Shown here piece after piece: positions 52,660 to 64,000 of a stretch of 64,000 nucleotides of DNA. Within the stretch, counting starts at the first letter, position 1. The number at the start of each line of letters is the position of its first letter. The position numbers and the translations under genes were made by a program. Origin of the DNA: Tillus elongatus. Its lineage: Eukaryota; Arthropoda; Insecta; Coleoptera; Cleridae. The stretch spans positions 12,349,295 through 12,413,294 of the forward strand of contig OZ023265.1 of assembly GCA_964006375.1 (NCBI GenBank). Reading direction: 5' to 3'. Below the pieces are notes generated by a model. The model was not told the DNA's origin. It saw only the letters and a list, made by a program, of their open reading frames with translations, and did not search any database.

Positions 52660-53725
52660 GTGCACCAACGGTCACTTGCCAGGTACCGTCAGATTTTCCT
52701 CCAATAATAGATCGTGTTAGTAATCACATTTAATTACAGTGGAAATTAATGTTTCGCATAAAAAAGAGGATTGGGTTGTTGTGTACACTGGCCGACTCTT
52801 TGAACATTAAGATGTTTTATGTTCAAAGCCCGAGTTCACCAGGCGCCAACAATTAAATAGTTGTGTCAAAATATAAGTTCATCAGTTCCACTTAGTTTCT
52901 GCTGGAACTCAACTGTTGCTGATTTGTCAAAGTGGAATGACAGGCAAATGTCACAAAGTAGTGCGTGCTTAAAGTCAACAGTGTGTTCAACATGCTACGA
53001 TCGCTGAAATGTACCGATAGTCAGCAGATGAGAGGTTAAACTCAGCAGTTGGCATCTAATAAACACCCCTTTTGGCTATATTTATATAAATCTGCTTTTC
53101 AGTAAAAGATCAGGTACAAGATGTGCCAGGAATATACTTAGACATACTCTTATTTTTCTCATAAATTTTAGTCGATAAATTTGTTTACTGTTATCTAATG
53201 ATGATACCTCAAAGGTAATCAACAGTTACGTCAATAATGACAATCAGCAGCTGCATGTGGCAAGTATAGAATAAAACATTAAATAATTATTAAACCTAAT
53301 TTAAAACATAATAACCCCGATCACGGTGACAAACTAACAAAGACAGACAAACCTCTATGTAACATGTAGCCAAAGCAAAAATTATAAAACTTGGGGAACT
53401 TGAGGCGAAAGCTGGCAGCATTCCCTCGTCTTCAAACAAGTAGGCATAGAGAAAGTTGCTGGTCTATGAAAAATAATTTTCAATTTATAAAATATTTATT
53501 CGGTTACCGTTTTAGTACGTTGACAGCAGTTGAAAGTGACATGCTCATAGCCAATGAGAATCAGCTTTCACCGGGGTGAATAGCCAATCGGAGAATTTCT
53601 TTTGAAACTTAAAAAACTTTACTAACTGACAAAACTCTGATAGCTCCTTGCAGAAAAACCACTCTGTCCGTTTAACAAATACATTAGTATTAGTGTGTGA
53701 TAGTTTTAAATAAAATACTCCAACC
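52660..53725. other. Upstream region of the polo-like kinase gene
   Basis: Mostly unassigned AT-rich sequence holding the promoter and 5' UTR of the kinase. No convincing core promoter motif can be picked out. No gene seen. Confidence 0.35.
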
Positions 53726-55150
53726 ATGTCCAAAGAGGAAGAGACTCAGCATATCCCTAACTTAATTTCTGATGCAAATACAAGCACAAGCTACAAAAAA
53801 GGGAGGTTTTTTGGCAAGGTGAGTTGTTTGATATCTTGTTTTCGAATCTCTGTGATGCATCCCTTTGTAGTTTAGATAGGAGTTATGTTAGTTAAATCAA
53901 TTTTGCGCTTATTAGGAGCTACAAGCAGCAACTACTTTTACCTATTTCCTCTCCCTATATATGAATGAATCCGCATACCGAAAATAGCAGCTTCCTGTGT
54001 GTAGTAATTTTTCTTTATTTATACAGGGCGGGTTTGCAAAATGTTACGAAATAACAAATATACAAACCAACCACACTTACGCCGGTAAGATTGTGGCAAA
54101 GAATCTCATGGTTAAGGAAAGCCACAAGGAGAAAATGGCGCAAGAAATACAGATTCATCGATCACTTAGGCATAGGAATGTTGTGGGATTTTATGGGTTT
54201 TTTGAAGACAGTTTTAATATTTATATAGTTCTAGAGTTATGTAGGAAGCGAGTAAGTACAATTTTTAATTTTCTTACCTTAAATGGTTAGACAAAATTAT
54301 GCTTGCATGTTCTAAGTTTTCATTACAATTTATAGTCAATGCTGGAACTGCAGAAGCGAAGGAGAGCCATAACTGAACCGGAAACGCGATATTATATGAA
54401 ACAGATCTTGAATGGTGTTAATTACTTACACCAAAATCGAATCATCCATCGTGACTTGAAACTAGGCAATCTTTTCTTGAATGATGAGCTACAGGTGAAG
54501 ATAGGAGACTTTGGATTAGCCGCTAAGATCGAATATGAAGGTGAAAGGAAGCAAACACTTTGCGGCACACCAAATTACATTGCTCCTGAAATACTTAACA
54601 AAGAGGGCCACTCGTTTGAAGTTGATATCTGGTCCATCGGCTGTATTATGTATACACTTTTAGTTGGTCATCCACCATTTGAAACAAATAGTTTTAAAGA
54701 GACATATAAAAGAATTAAAAAGTGCCAATATAAGTAAGTATTTACTTTCCATGTTAATTTTAAATAGTTTTAAAGTAATGCTTAAAATGTTTTTATCTAG
54801 TATTTCTCTTTACCTGAAGATTATCTTTATTTTAAACATATTCTTTTGTTTGTAAAGTCTTATAGTTTTTGAAAATAATTGTATTTTTGTTTTGCTTATA
54901 TTTTAAGTTGCTTTATTTCTGTATTATAGAATAACTGGAAATGTGACACCTAGTGCCAAACATATGATTATGACCATGCTACAACCAGTTCCAAAGAGTA
55001 GACCAAAAGTTCAACAGCTTGCTCAAATGGAATTCATCACAAATGGGTACTGTCCACCAAATCTGCCTGTGAGTTGTCTTACAATGGCTCCGAGGTTTGA
55101 TAAAATGGTAGAAAATGCTAGAAAGCCCCTTTTAGAACTCAACAATTGTG
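53726..55150 (+). CDS. polo: Polo-like kinase (PLK1/polo), exons 1-4; 3' part not in window
   Basis: A Ser/Thr kinase that drives mitotic entry, centrosome maturation and cytokinesis. Exons: 53726-53818, 54027-54251, 54336-54733 and 54930-55150, all with GT-AG borders and in frame, giving 312 residues. Visible motifs: polo-type glycine loop [13 protein letters not shown] (residues 28-40), catalytic Lys52 in YAGKIV, Glu71, HRDLKLGN (Asp146), DFG (Asp164), activation-loop Thr180 in [14 protein letters not shown], and [13 protein letters not shown]. The GGFAKC loop and the [10 protein letters not shown] segment distinguish it from other kinase families and fit PLK1 better than PLK4. The start ATG has AACC before it. 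Exon 4 ends in phase 1 before GTAAGT. No polo-box exon is visible in the remaining 8.8 kb, so either the gene continues past the window or this copy is truncated. Confidence 0.93.
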
Positions 55151-55364
55151 GTAAGTTTACATATCCTCCACCCCACCTCTTGTTAGTCTTCTGTAATGTT
55201 CTTTCTATAATTGGCAACAGCTTTTTCATAAAGAGCCTCTGAAATGGTTTATTGAAATTTGATGACACCACTTAAATTATTGTAGAGCGAAAGGAGAAAT
55301 AACTATAGTGAAACTATTGAATTAAAAATAAACATATCCAAAATAATTACTCTATTGTTTTGGA
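55151..55364. other. Start of polo-like kinase intron 4
   Basis: Intronic sequence between the exon 4 donor and the LINE insertion. Confidence 0.5.
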
Positions 55365-57005
55365 ATTTCTATGATGGATATGACGGATATCATTTTTAAA
55401 ACTAAAAAGGTACGAAAGATGCTCTCTTCTCTTAATACCACGAAAGCCTCTGGCCTTGACGAGATCCCAGCAATTGTTCTCAAAAAATGCGTACCAGAAC
55501 TTGCTCCTGTCCTGGCTTGTCTGTTTCAGATATCTTACAATAAAGGCATATTCCTTAGTAACTGGAAAACTGCTCGAGTACAACCCATCCCCAAGAAAGG
55601 ATCCAAAGCGCTTCCCAGCAACTACAGGCCCATTTCTCTCCTTTCAGTCGTCTCTAAAGTGATGGAAAAGTATATAAACAGCGAATTACTAAAATTTCTT
55701 GAAAAACACAGTCTAATCCACGACAGGCAGTATGGATTCCGTCAGGGCAGATCGACTGCCGACCTCCTTTCCTTTGTCACCCATTCTTGGAACAAGTCTA
55801 TGGAACTACACGGTGAATCCCAGATTGTTGCTCTAGACATATCCGAAGCATTCGACCAGGTCTGGCACGCAGCGCTGCTTAATAAACTTTCGGCCTATGG
55901 CCTACCACCAAAACTCTGTATGTGGACAGCAAATTTCCTCTCCAACAGGAGCATATCTGTTGTTGTGGATGGCCATTCCTCTAAACTGTATCCAATTAAT
56001 GCAGGAGTTCCTCAAGGTTCAGCTTTAGCCCCTACTTTGTTTCTTCTCCACATCAATGACCTCTCGAGCACATCCAACTCAGTTCACAGCTACGTGGACG
56101 ACAGCACCCTCCATTCAAATATACAATATTCTAAGCCTGTCTCTTTAGCCCAATTAGATGAGGATCGTAGACTCATTGAGGGTTCTGTCTCCCTGGATCT
56201 ACAAAAAATATTAGACTGGGGAAGTAGAAATCTTGTACAATTCAACCCCACCAAAACTAAGTCTTGCTTTCTTTCTCACAAGAGATACACCAGCCCTAGA
56301 CCCATCACAATGAACAACCAAGTTATTCAAAGTAATGAGTCCTTTTCTGTTGTTGGCATTTCTGTGGATTGAAATCTTAATTGGCATCAACATGTCACAT
56401 CAATTGCAGAAGCGGCTGCTAAGAAATTAGGTTTCCTCTTCCGGGCTCGCAAATACTTTTGACCAGCTAATCTCTTTACCTTATATACTTCACAAATAAG
56501 GCCAAACCTCGAATACTGCTCCCACAACTGGGGTGCCGCTGCTGCTTCTACACTCGCTATCCTGGACTCCATTCAAAAGATAGCTATACGTCTCATAGGT
56601 GACCCTACCCTCACCCAAAGGTTGCCATCCCTTGCCCACCGACGTGCCGTTGGTGACCTTTCTCTCTTATAGATATCTGCACGGGCACTGCTCAGAGGAG
56701 CTTTCCTCCATAGTTCCCCCAACTGCTGCCCCCAACAGATCTACCAGGGGAACAGAGCGAATGCACCCTTTTACTGTCCAGGTCACCAGACATAGAACAT
56801 CTTGTTATGCCCGCTCTTTTGTCCCGAGGACTTCCAAGTTGTGGAATTCCTTGCCGGCACATGTTTTACCTTCTCCTCCGAATCTCCAAACCTTCAAGTC
56901 CAGAATTAACAAGCTGCCTCTTTCCTCCTTGTCAACACCCACGGTACGATAGTATTTAGGCTGTAAGCCCTCGTGGTGTGTTGTTGAAATTAAAAAAAAA
57001 AAAAA
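55365..57005 (+). mobile_element. LINE family B, nearly full reverse transcriptase, in kinase intron
   Basis: A 333-codon frame (55371-56372) carries a reverse transcriptase with LLSSLNTTKASGLDEIPAIV, RPISLLSVVSKVMEKYINSE, motif A VALDISEAFDQVWH, motif B NAGVPQGSALAPTLFLLH and motif C SYVDDSTLHS. It is interrupted by a TGA at 56370; thumb and C-terminal sequence (SFVPRTSKLWNSLPAHVL) follow to about 56950. An A-rich tail ends at about 57005. The endonuclease half is missing. The clade looks CR1/Jockey-like. Sense orientation relative to the kinase gene. Confidence 0.88.
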
Positions 57006-57566
57006 GAAGATTAGTTTCTAAGTCAGGGTTGCAGTATTTTGACTGTCGACACGGCTAGGAACTCTAAAGCCATAATAGATTACTACATAAACTTGCTTAA
57101 ATTAGCCAAGAGTTGCAAAAGTACAAGTGCTACTCGAAGGTGCTCACAGATTTAAAAAAAGTGTCCTAGCTTCCTAGAAATACCAAAAACTATATATTTT
57201 TTTCTTGCTTCAATAGCTCCAAAACTACATTGCCTATCCACTTGAACTTTTATACAGGGGCATAATCGACCAGCGTGATTGCCATGGTAAACTTAAATTT
57301 TTTCTTACATTCATTACTTTCTGAATCATGATAGTCACTTTTTTTTTTTATAGAAGATAATATTGAATTTTTCCACCAAAATACATATTTAATGGTGACA
57401 ATCGAGTATTACTCGATGGTGTTTTGCTCGCATTTTTTGTTAAAAATAATCAATCCTAAACATTTATTTCACCAGGCAGTTGGCCATGGTTGTCAAATAT
57501 GAGCTGAAACATAAAGGTTTTCTGTCACTTTTCATAAGTGTCAATATCCGACTGCATTTATCCCGG
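57006..57566. other. Intronic or intergenic AT-rich sequence
   Basis: No polo-box coding or other gene seen. Confidence 0.35.
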
Positions 57567-58502
57567 TTTTTTTTTTTTTTTTTTTTTAATTTCAACAACA
57601 CCACGAGGGCTTACAGCCTAAATACTATCGTATCGTGGGTGTTGACAAGGAGGAAAGAGGCAACTTGTTAAATCTGGACTTGAAGGTTCGGAGGAGAAGG
57701 AAAAACATGTGCTGGCAAGGAATTCCACAACTTGGAAGTCCTCGGGACAAAAGAGCGTGCGAACAAAATGTTCTATGTCTGGTGACCTGGATAGTAAAAG
57801 GGTGCATTCGCTCTGTTCCCCTAGTAGATCTGTTGGGGGCAGCAGGTGGGGGAACTATGGAGGAAAGCTCCTCTGAGCAGTGCCCGTGCAGATATCTATA
57901 AAAGAGAGAGAGGTCACCAACAGCACGTCGGTGAGCAAGGGATGGCAGCCTTTGGGTGAGGGTATGGTCACTGATGAGACATATAGCCCTCTTTTGAATG
58001 GAGTCCAGGATAGCGAGTGTAGAAGCGGCAGCGGCACCCCAGATGTGGGAGCAGTATTGGAGGTTTGGCCTTATTTGTAAAGTATATAAGGTATAGAGAT
58101 TAGCTGGTGAAAAGTATTTGCGAGCCCGGAAGAGGAAACCTAATTTCTTAGCAGCCGCTTCTGCAATTGATGTGACATGTTTTTTTTTTATTTTGTTCCC
58201 TCAGGGCTCGTCCGCGGCCTTGCCGCCCCGATAGCACCGCAACCCTTGGTTGATTGTGCATACCCTTAGTCTTACTCCACCCATTCCAAAATCACTGTGC
58301 CTTGAACTAGTCTGCACAGCGATTGGTAGGGTGAAGTTTTATATTGCTCATGTGACATGTTGGTGCCAATTCAGATTTCGATCCACAGAAATGCCAACAA
58401 GAGAAAAGGACTCATTACTTTGAATACCTTGGTTGTTCATTGTGATGGGTCTAGGGCTGGTGTGTCTCTTATGAGAAAGAAAGCAAGTCTGAGATTTGGT
58501 GG
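57567..58502 (-). mobile_element. LINE family B 3' part, interrupted by a LINE A tail
   Basis: An oligo-T tract (57567-57587) marks the poly-A end. The minus strand carries the family B C-terminus (for example PSLAHRRAVGDLSL-like and TFKSRFNKLPLSSLSTPT). It is split at 58181 by a short piece of family A, then continues to about 58502. Confidence 0.8.
58181..58349 (-). mobile_element. 169-bp LINE family A 3' tail insertion with 11-bp target duplication
   Basis: It starts with oligo-T (poly-A on the minus strand) and matches the family A 3' UTR near 15250-15420. The 11-bp ATGTGACATGT flanks it on both sides (58170-58180 and 58350-58360). This is a heavily 5'-truncated target-primed insertion. 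Confidence 0.88.
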
Positions 58503-58569
58503 TTAGTAAAGTAAAGTATATTTATTTACATTAATGATATATAGTGTGATACAAAATAAGCTTAAATTG

Positions 58570-58765
58570 TGTATTCCTGTTCAACATTGATAATGTATTC
58601 GAGTAACCTCCAGAATCGTACCAGGAGGTCGCGGGTTCGAGCCCGACAGTCTGTCTTTTTCACTCGAATGTGGAAAGGCCGGCTTCTGATGAGTTATAGG
58701 TGGTGTCCTTTGTCTATATGTGTATGTAAGCCACCTCGCACAAGTTTGTCTGCTGTGGTGTTATA
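58570..58765 (+). repeat. Possible SINE fragment with tRNA-like B box
   Basis: GGTTCGAGCCC at 58634-58644, set in GGTCGCGGGTTCGAGCCCGA, looks like a Pol III B box and T-arm. No clear A box or cloverleaf is seen. Confidence 0.3.
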
Positions 58766-58767
58766 TG

Positions 58768-59505
<738 letters not shown>

Positions 59506-59855
59506 TGACACTTGAACAAGGAATCTAAAAATGTGAATTGTTTCAGTGTGTCACACACCACACTCCTACAGCGATTGCCAACTTTTCTTTTTTTTTTTTT
59601 TTTTTTTTTTTTTTTCTTCTGAGAACCCACTTTAAATAGGAACACGACTGATGTAACCAACATTAGGAGCGGGGAAGAATGTGCGAATGGCAAATAGCCA
59701 TAGCCATCTAAATTCGAGGCAAAAAACTTTTTCTTATGGGCGCCATATTGTATTTTTTCATTTTTTGAGACAGATTTTTTTCTGATTACAATGATGTATT
59801 ACATCATATGGTTTGCTCTATTAGCTCGTTAATAATATTAGATTTATTGTATAGT
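59506..59855. other. Unassigned sequence with oligo-T
   Basis: It contains an oligo-T tract at about 59585-59616. No gene seen. Confidence 0.35.
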
Positions 59856-59859
59856 GTGT

Positions 59860-61786
59860 ATAGTGTCCCCTGTGGGTCCGGGGACTAACAAAACGAATAG
59901 GCCCATGGTAACTCCTGCCTGTCGACTAATCGGAGTCAAACAGGTGGTAGTGGACGTTTCCTTTACGTGATAGTAAAGGATTTTTTTACGTCTGAGGAGG
60001 TACCACCCCTTACATCAAGGGGCCGGTGAAGTCCCAATGGACGTTTCCGGGTCTGGTGTATGAGTCGGTTTCCCTTATAAACAAAAATGATGATGGCTCC
60101 TCCCTGTACAAAAGATTCCGGAGGTAAAATACCCCTCCATTCGGATCTTCGGGAGAGGGGTGTACAGGGGGCGCCAGCATCAAGATTTAACATATCCTTC
60201 TCTAAATTCTCACCTGAACTCGGTCCACCATTTCCTCCAGGCTAATAGGCCCCAACTCCTCTTCCTCACTGAAACCCAAATCAGACCACCTTAAATTCCC
60301 GGGGTATGAGCTCCTTACTTCCTTTAGATTGCATGGAGGTGTGTGCGCATACGTCCGTAGCAATCTACCCTGCTCCAGACTCCCCAATTTAGAAGCTGGG
60401 AGAAAAGACATACTATGGGTAAAACTCTCTCTCAGGGCTGCAACTAAATTCACCTGTTGCATTTACCGGTCACCTTCTGACAACAACTTGTCCAACTCTT
60501 TGACTACCTTTCTGAAAAACCGACCATCTGATTTCTGAATATCCTTCCTCCGAGGTCACTATTCTTGGTGACTTCAATGTCTGTAATAAGGAATGGCTAG
60601 GATCTTCAAAAACCGAACCACAAGGGAGAGCAGCGGAGGCTTTTGCAGTCAGCAATTCTTTAGCCAATATGGTTCAGCAACCTACTAACTTTCCTCGTAT
60701 CCCAACACACAGCCCAAATCCCTTGGATCTCCTTACTACAAAACCTGAATGCTATAAAATATCAGTCACCGCCCCCCTTAGTCGCTCAGACCACGGCATG
60801 GTCACTGCTGCCTGCGCAATGCAACCCGAGGTCACACAGTCATCACACCCACATATCGTTTGGCACTACAACTTAGCGAATTGGGATGAAATGCAGAATT
60901 ACTTTTACACATTTCCATGGGCGTCTGTCTGCTTCTCTCATCCTGACCCCTCTGATATCTCACAAAACGTCACCGAAATTATCCAAGCTGGCATGGAATT
61001 ATTTATTCCACCTACACATAAAACCTCTTCAGCCACTCAAAAGCCCTAGTTCTCTAGATCCTGTGACAAGGCTAGACTTGAAAAGGTCAAAGCTCACAAA
61101 ACGCTTCTACACAATCCCAGTTAAAAAACCGTCAAGCGTTTAACAACGCAAGAAACCGCTCTGTCCGCATTCTTTCTGAGGCAAAAAACTCGTTTAATAA
61201 CCACATCAAAAACAAAGTCCTCTCAAGCTCCAACGACAGCAAACCCTTCTGGACTCTTGCTAAATCTATTGGGAATAATTTCTGCAAGACACGTTCCCAC
61301 CTCTTGTTTCAGGGGATGAACTTGTTTCTACCGCCCTGGGCAAGGCTGAACATTTTGCCTCGTTGTTCGCCGGCAATTCTACTCTCAACTCACCTCCAAA
61401 TGTTCAACCACCAACAGTCCCCAATGTCATACATAAAATGACGGATATCATTTTCAAAACTAAAAAGGTACGAAAGATGCTATCTTTCTCTTAATACCAG
61501 GAAAGCCTCTGGCCGTGACGAGATCTCAGCAATTGTTCTCAAAAAATGCGCACCAGAACTTGCTCCTGTCCTGACTCGTCTGTTTCAGACATCTTACAAT
61601 AGAGGCATATTCCCTAGTAACTGGAATCCCTAGTAACTGGAAAACTGCTCGAGTACAACCTGTCCCAAAGAAAGGATCCAAAGCACTTCCTAGCAACTAC
61701 AGGCCTATTTCTCTCCTTTCAGTCGTCTTTAAAGTGATGGAAAAGTATATAAACACTGAATTACTAAACTTTTTTGAAAAACACTA
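59860..61786 (+). mobile_element. LINE family B, 5' part with endonuclease, 3'-truncated
   Basis: Broken frames show an AP-type endonuclease: FLTETQ (near 60265), GGVCAYVRSNLPCSRLP, GDFNVCNKEWLG (near 60575) and LSRSDHGMVTA (near 60780-60810). These correspond to the conserved LTE, GDFN and SDH motifs. A linker follows, then the reverse transcriptase start (61440-61785, TDIIFKTKKVRKML) before an abrupt end at the inverted repeat arm. It complements the 5'-truncated copies elsewhere. Confidence 0.8.
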
Positions 61787-61986
61787 GATTCAATAGTTTT
61801 GGAGAAAATTGGAAAATACGAAAATTTCATTTTTTTAATATTTATTTCGAGAACCGTAATAGATATCTTAGTTTTCCTTTTTCAAAAATGATCAGCACTG
61901 GATTACGCAACTTTTCGCTAATTTAACCGACCTCATATCTCTTAAGATAAGCGAGTTCCCCATGGTGAGCCTCCAAATCGGGCATC

Positions 61987-61989
<3 letters not shown>
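61787..61989. repeat. Inverted repeat arm, right
   Basis: Inverse of 59305-59505 (for example ATGATCAGCACTGG against the left arm CCGGTGCTGATCAT). It abuts (AT)n at 61990. Confidence 0.75.

Positions 61990-62049
<60 letters not shown>
61990..62049. repeat. (AT)n microsatellite
   Basis: AT tract followed by ACAGGTGTCCAATATATA, the same edge word as at 59305. Confidence 0.95.
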
Positions 62050-62052
<3 letters not shown>

Positions 62053-62754
62053 GTGTCCAATATATATTGAATAATGGTTATAATTTTTTAGAAACACCCT
62101 GTATAAAAAAATGTTTTTGACAATTTTTTTTTTAATATTCTTTTACAGCTTCTGGTAATTTTGGATTTTTTTCCGAATGGAGTTATTTTGTTGCCATGGT
62201 AACCCGCTTTTTTCTGCAAAGGGCAACATATTATTTTCTGCTCTTATTTGGGATTAACCCTTTATTTGCCGTACGCATGTACAAAATTTTTATTGGGTTG
62301 CATTACAAAGTTTTTGAAATATCCTCTAAATTAAATACAAATTCTGAAATCTGAATTCAAGAACGTTACCTAACAGAACAGGATATTCAGCAAAACTTCC
62401 TTATTTTTCATCTTTAGGAATGTAGGATTTGGAAATATATGTTTGAATCTCGAAACTATTGAAGCAAACTACTTGTTAAGGAGCGGAAAATATTTCGGGA
62501 ATAACTTGTCGAACTAGGCGAATTTGGACATAGTAACAATGTAATAAACTTTAATAAATACACTAAACTTTAACAATGCTTACAACTAATTTAACCGGAT
62601 GAATTTTAAAGACGAAATCTTTACATACTGAATCTTAATTGAAAAGTCTCTGATATTAGTCACTACATTTTTCAAGCAAAAGTCTGTACTTCTCTCTACA
62701 TAATTAAAATCACAAGTCCCTTAATGTTTATCAACAATACTACTTATAACCTTG
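62050..62754. other. Unassigned AT-rich sequence
   Basis: ACACCCTGTATAAAAAAATG at about 62094 suggests a repeat edge. No gene seen. Confidence 0.3.
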
Positions 62755-62762
62755 CTTTGGTC

Positions 62763-63749
62763 TAGTGTTGGGCGATATATAGATCACGATGATTTTATAC
62801 CGGTGAGCGGAAAATCACTGGAGCTACCGGTGATCGAAGTTTAACTAATGCAGTGAGTAGCGATTGTGGACTAGCGAAGCCATCACTGGCAACCGCGCAA
62901 CCGGTAACGTAATAATAAATATCAGTATTAGATCTGATACAGCGCTTGGAAATAAATATCGAATGTTAGCGTTCACCGGTTTGGCATGTTGGCGATATAC
63001 TGGCTCACAGTGCTCACTACTTAGCTCGAGATTATTTGAAAAATTATTTGTACAGACGTTCAGACTTGTTCGTTCATGCTGGATGTAGCATCGTAGCGTT
63101 ATACCCGTGCCGTGTCATTTCTATTCATACTTAGTTTATTTTTTGTTTCATCTCAGCGTATATCGCGGCGTTGTGCAAAACATGTCTAAAAAACAAAAAA
63201 ACCAGTGAAATTTGGAATCATTTTACACCCATTGACGGGGACAACTGCTATGCAACATGCAATATATGCAAGAAAAAAAATTTCGTACAAAACAACGAAC
63301 TCAAATTTTAAAAAACATATAATATCAAATCACCCCACGGTCTCTACGACTACATTACAAGTTCGCAAAAAAATAAAAATGCAGGTAGGGGCACAAATGA
63401 TTTTCCAAATTTTGCATATTAAAAGTTAGTTGTTTTTTATTCTTTTATAACAAATTAAACTACGCTAATTAATCTATAACAAATTATTTATTACCAATAG
63501 GCCTTATAGTTAATTATACAGAATAGTGAGACAAAACATTTAACGCATGGATATGCTATAACAATTCTGCACAAAAATACTAGAAACACCACTAGTGAAA
63601 CCAATCATAACTGCTTTCAGTTATTTCCATGCTCTCTAAAATTCCCAATCACTGCGGTGATTCAAATCACTGCTAAAAATCATAGTGATTTCTAAATCAC
63701 TTTCACCGGTTTACCGGTTACTCGAAAATCGCTGTATTTCCCAACACTA
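62763..63749 (+). mobile_element. hAT element with 8-bp target duplication and BED-finger remnant
   Basis: The ends TAGTGTTGGG and CCCAACACTA are perfect 10-bp inverted repeats flanked by CTTTGGTC on both sides (62755-62762 and 63750-63757). Near 63205-63340 broken frames read EIWNHFTPIDGDNCYATCNI, then CKKK and KKHIISNHPTVS, a BED zinc finger (CxxC...HxxxxH) as found at the N-terminus of many hAT transposases. The catalytic part is absent. Confidence 0.88.
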
Positions 63750-64000
63750 CTTTGGTCTACATAATACATAATTGTAGACCTCATCAGTCAGCATTCCTTG
63801 TACTGTACGCTGCATTTCCAACTTGTTTATTATTTAGATAAATATGTAATATTATTTCAATGCCAATGTTTATGATACATCTGTGACCTACTACTACATG
63901 AAATATTACATTAATTGTTGTAGCAAATTTTCCTATAATTAAATTTTAATTTAATTAATGATATTAACAAATATATTTTCACGATTGGAAATGCCCTTTT
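63750..64000. other. Flank with hammerhead-like relic
   Basis: On the minus strand CTGATGAGGTCTACA (63791-63777) can pair with TGTAGACC. Bases CAAAG follow where GAAAC is expected, and the hAT insertion begins there. Otherwise AT-rich with no gene. Confidence 0.35.

Overview
This is AT-rich nuclear DNA from an arthropod, most likely an insect. The evidence is a polo-type kinase gene with small introns and GT-AG splice sites, a single-exon asteroid-type gene, hAT, mariner, Mutator-like and P-like DNA transposons, Penelope-like elements with hammerhead ribozyme motifs, several LINE clades, and at least 18 (AT)n tracts. I cannot name the species. Many of the longest reading frames are only read-through of (AT)n tracts.

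Genes. (1) A short last exon of an unrecognised plus-strand gene ends at 6526; a second copy at 1520-1615 is broken by a mariner element. (2) An asteroid (ASTE1-like) nuclease-fold gene lies at 6920-8965 on the minus strand, converging with gene 1. (3) A SIAH-like RING finger gene starts at 14613 on the plus strand. Its best candidate last exon is at 32730-32981, a Lys/Ala/Thr-rich basic tail, which gives one intron of about 17.8 kb packed with nested transposons. (4) The first four exons of a polo-like kinase lie at 53726-55150 on the plus strand; the polo-box exons are not in the window, and a LINE sits in the intron after exon 4.

Layout. 1-6.5 kb: a 4.9-kb spaced duplication of a GC-rich, possibly LTR-like unit plus the short exon. 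9.2-14.1 kb: an hAT element with an 8-bp target duplication, a candidate P-like element with a THAP exon, and a decayed hAT transposase. That relic holds a 414-bp insertion flanked by 40-bp direct repeats and a 16-bp scar that looks like a P-type excision footprint. 14.9-32.7 kb (inside the proposed RING-gene intron): an hAT carrying a LINE; a Penelope-like element split by a Mutator-like element, itself split by an hAT that contains a LINE; a second Penelope copy head to head with the first; an 87-bp tandem array; a 2.3-kb palindrome; and a foldback carrying a hammerhead motif. 33.4-41.5 kb: two satellite arrays, each grown from the 3' end of a different LINE. 42-52.6 kb: LINE fragments, another Penelope copy, and a repeat family that carries (TA)n internally. 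55-64 kb: further copies of one LINE family, a 540-bp (AT)n-type tract, and an hAT with a BED-finger remnant.

The genes do not form an obvious pathway. The main interest is the transposon archaeology, where several insertions are proven by exact target duplications or empty-site comparison, plus the ribozyme motifs and the LINE-derived satellites. All identities come from reading motifs by eye; no database search was made.
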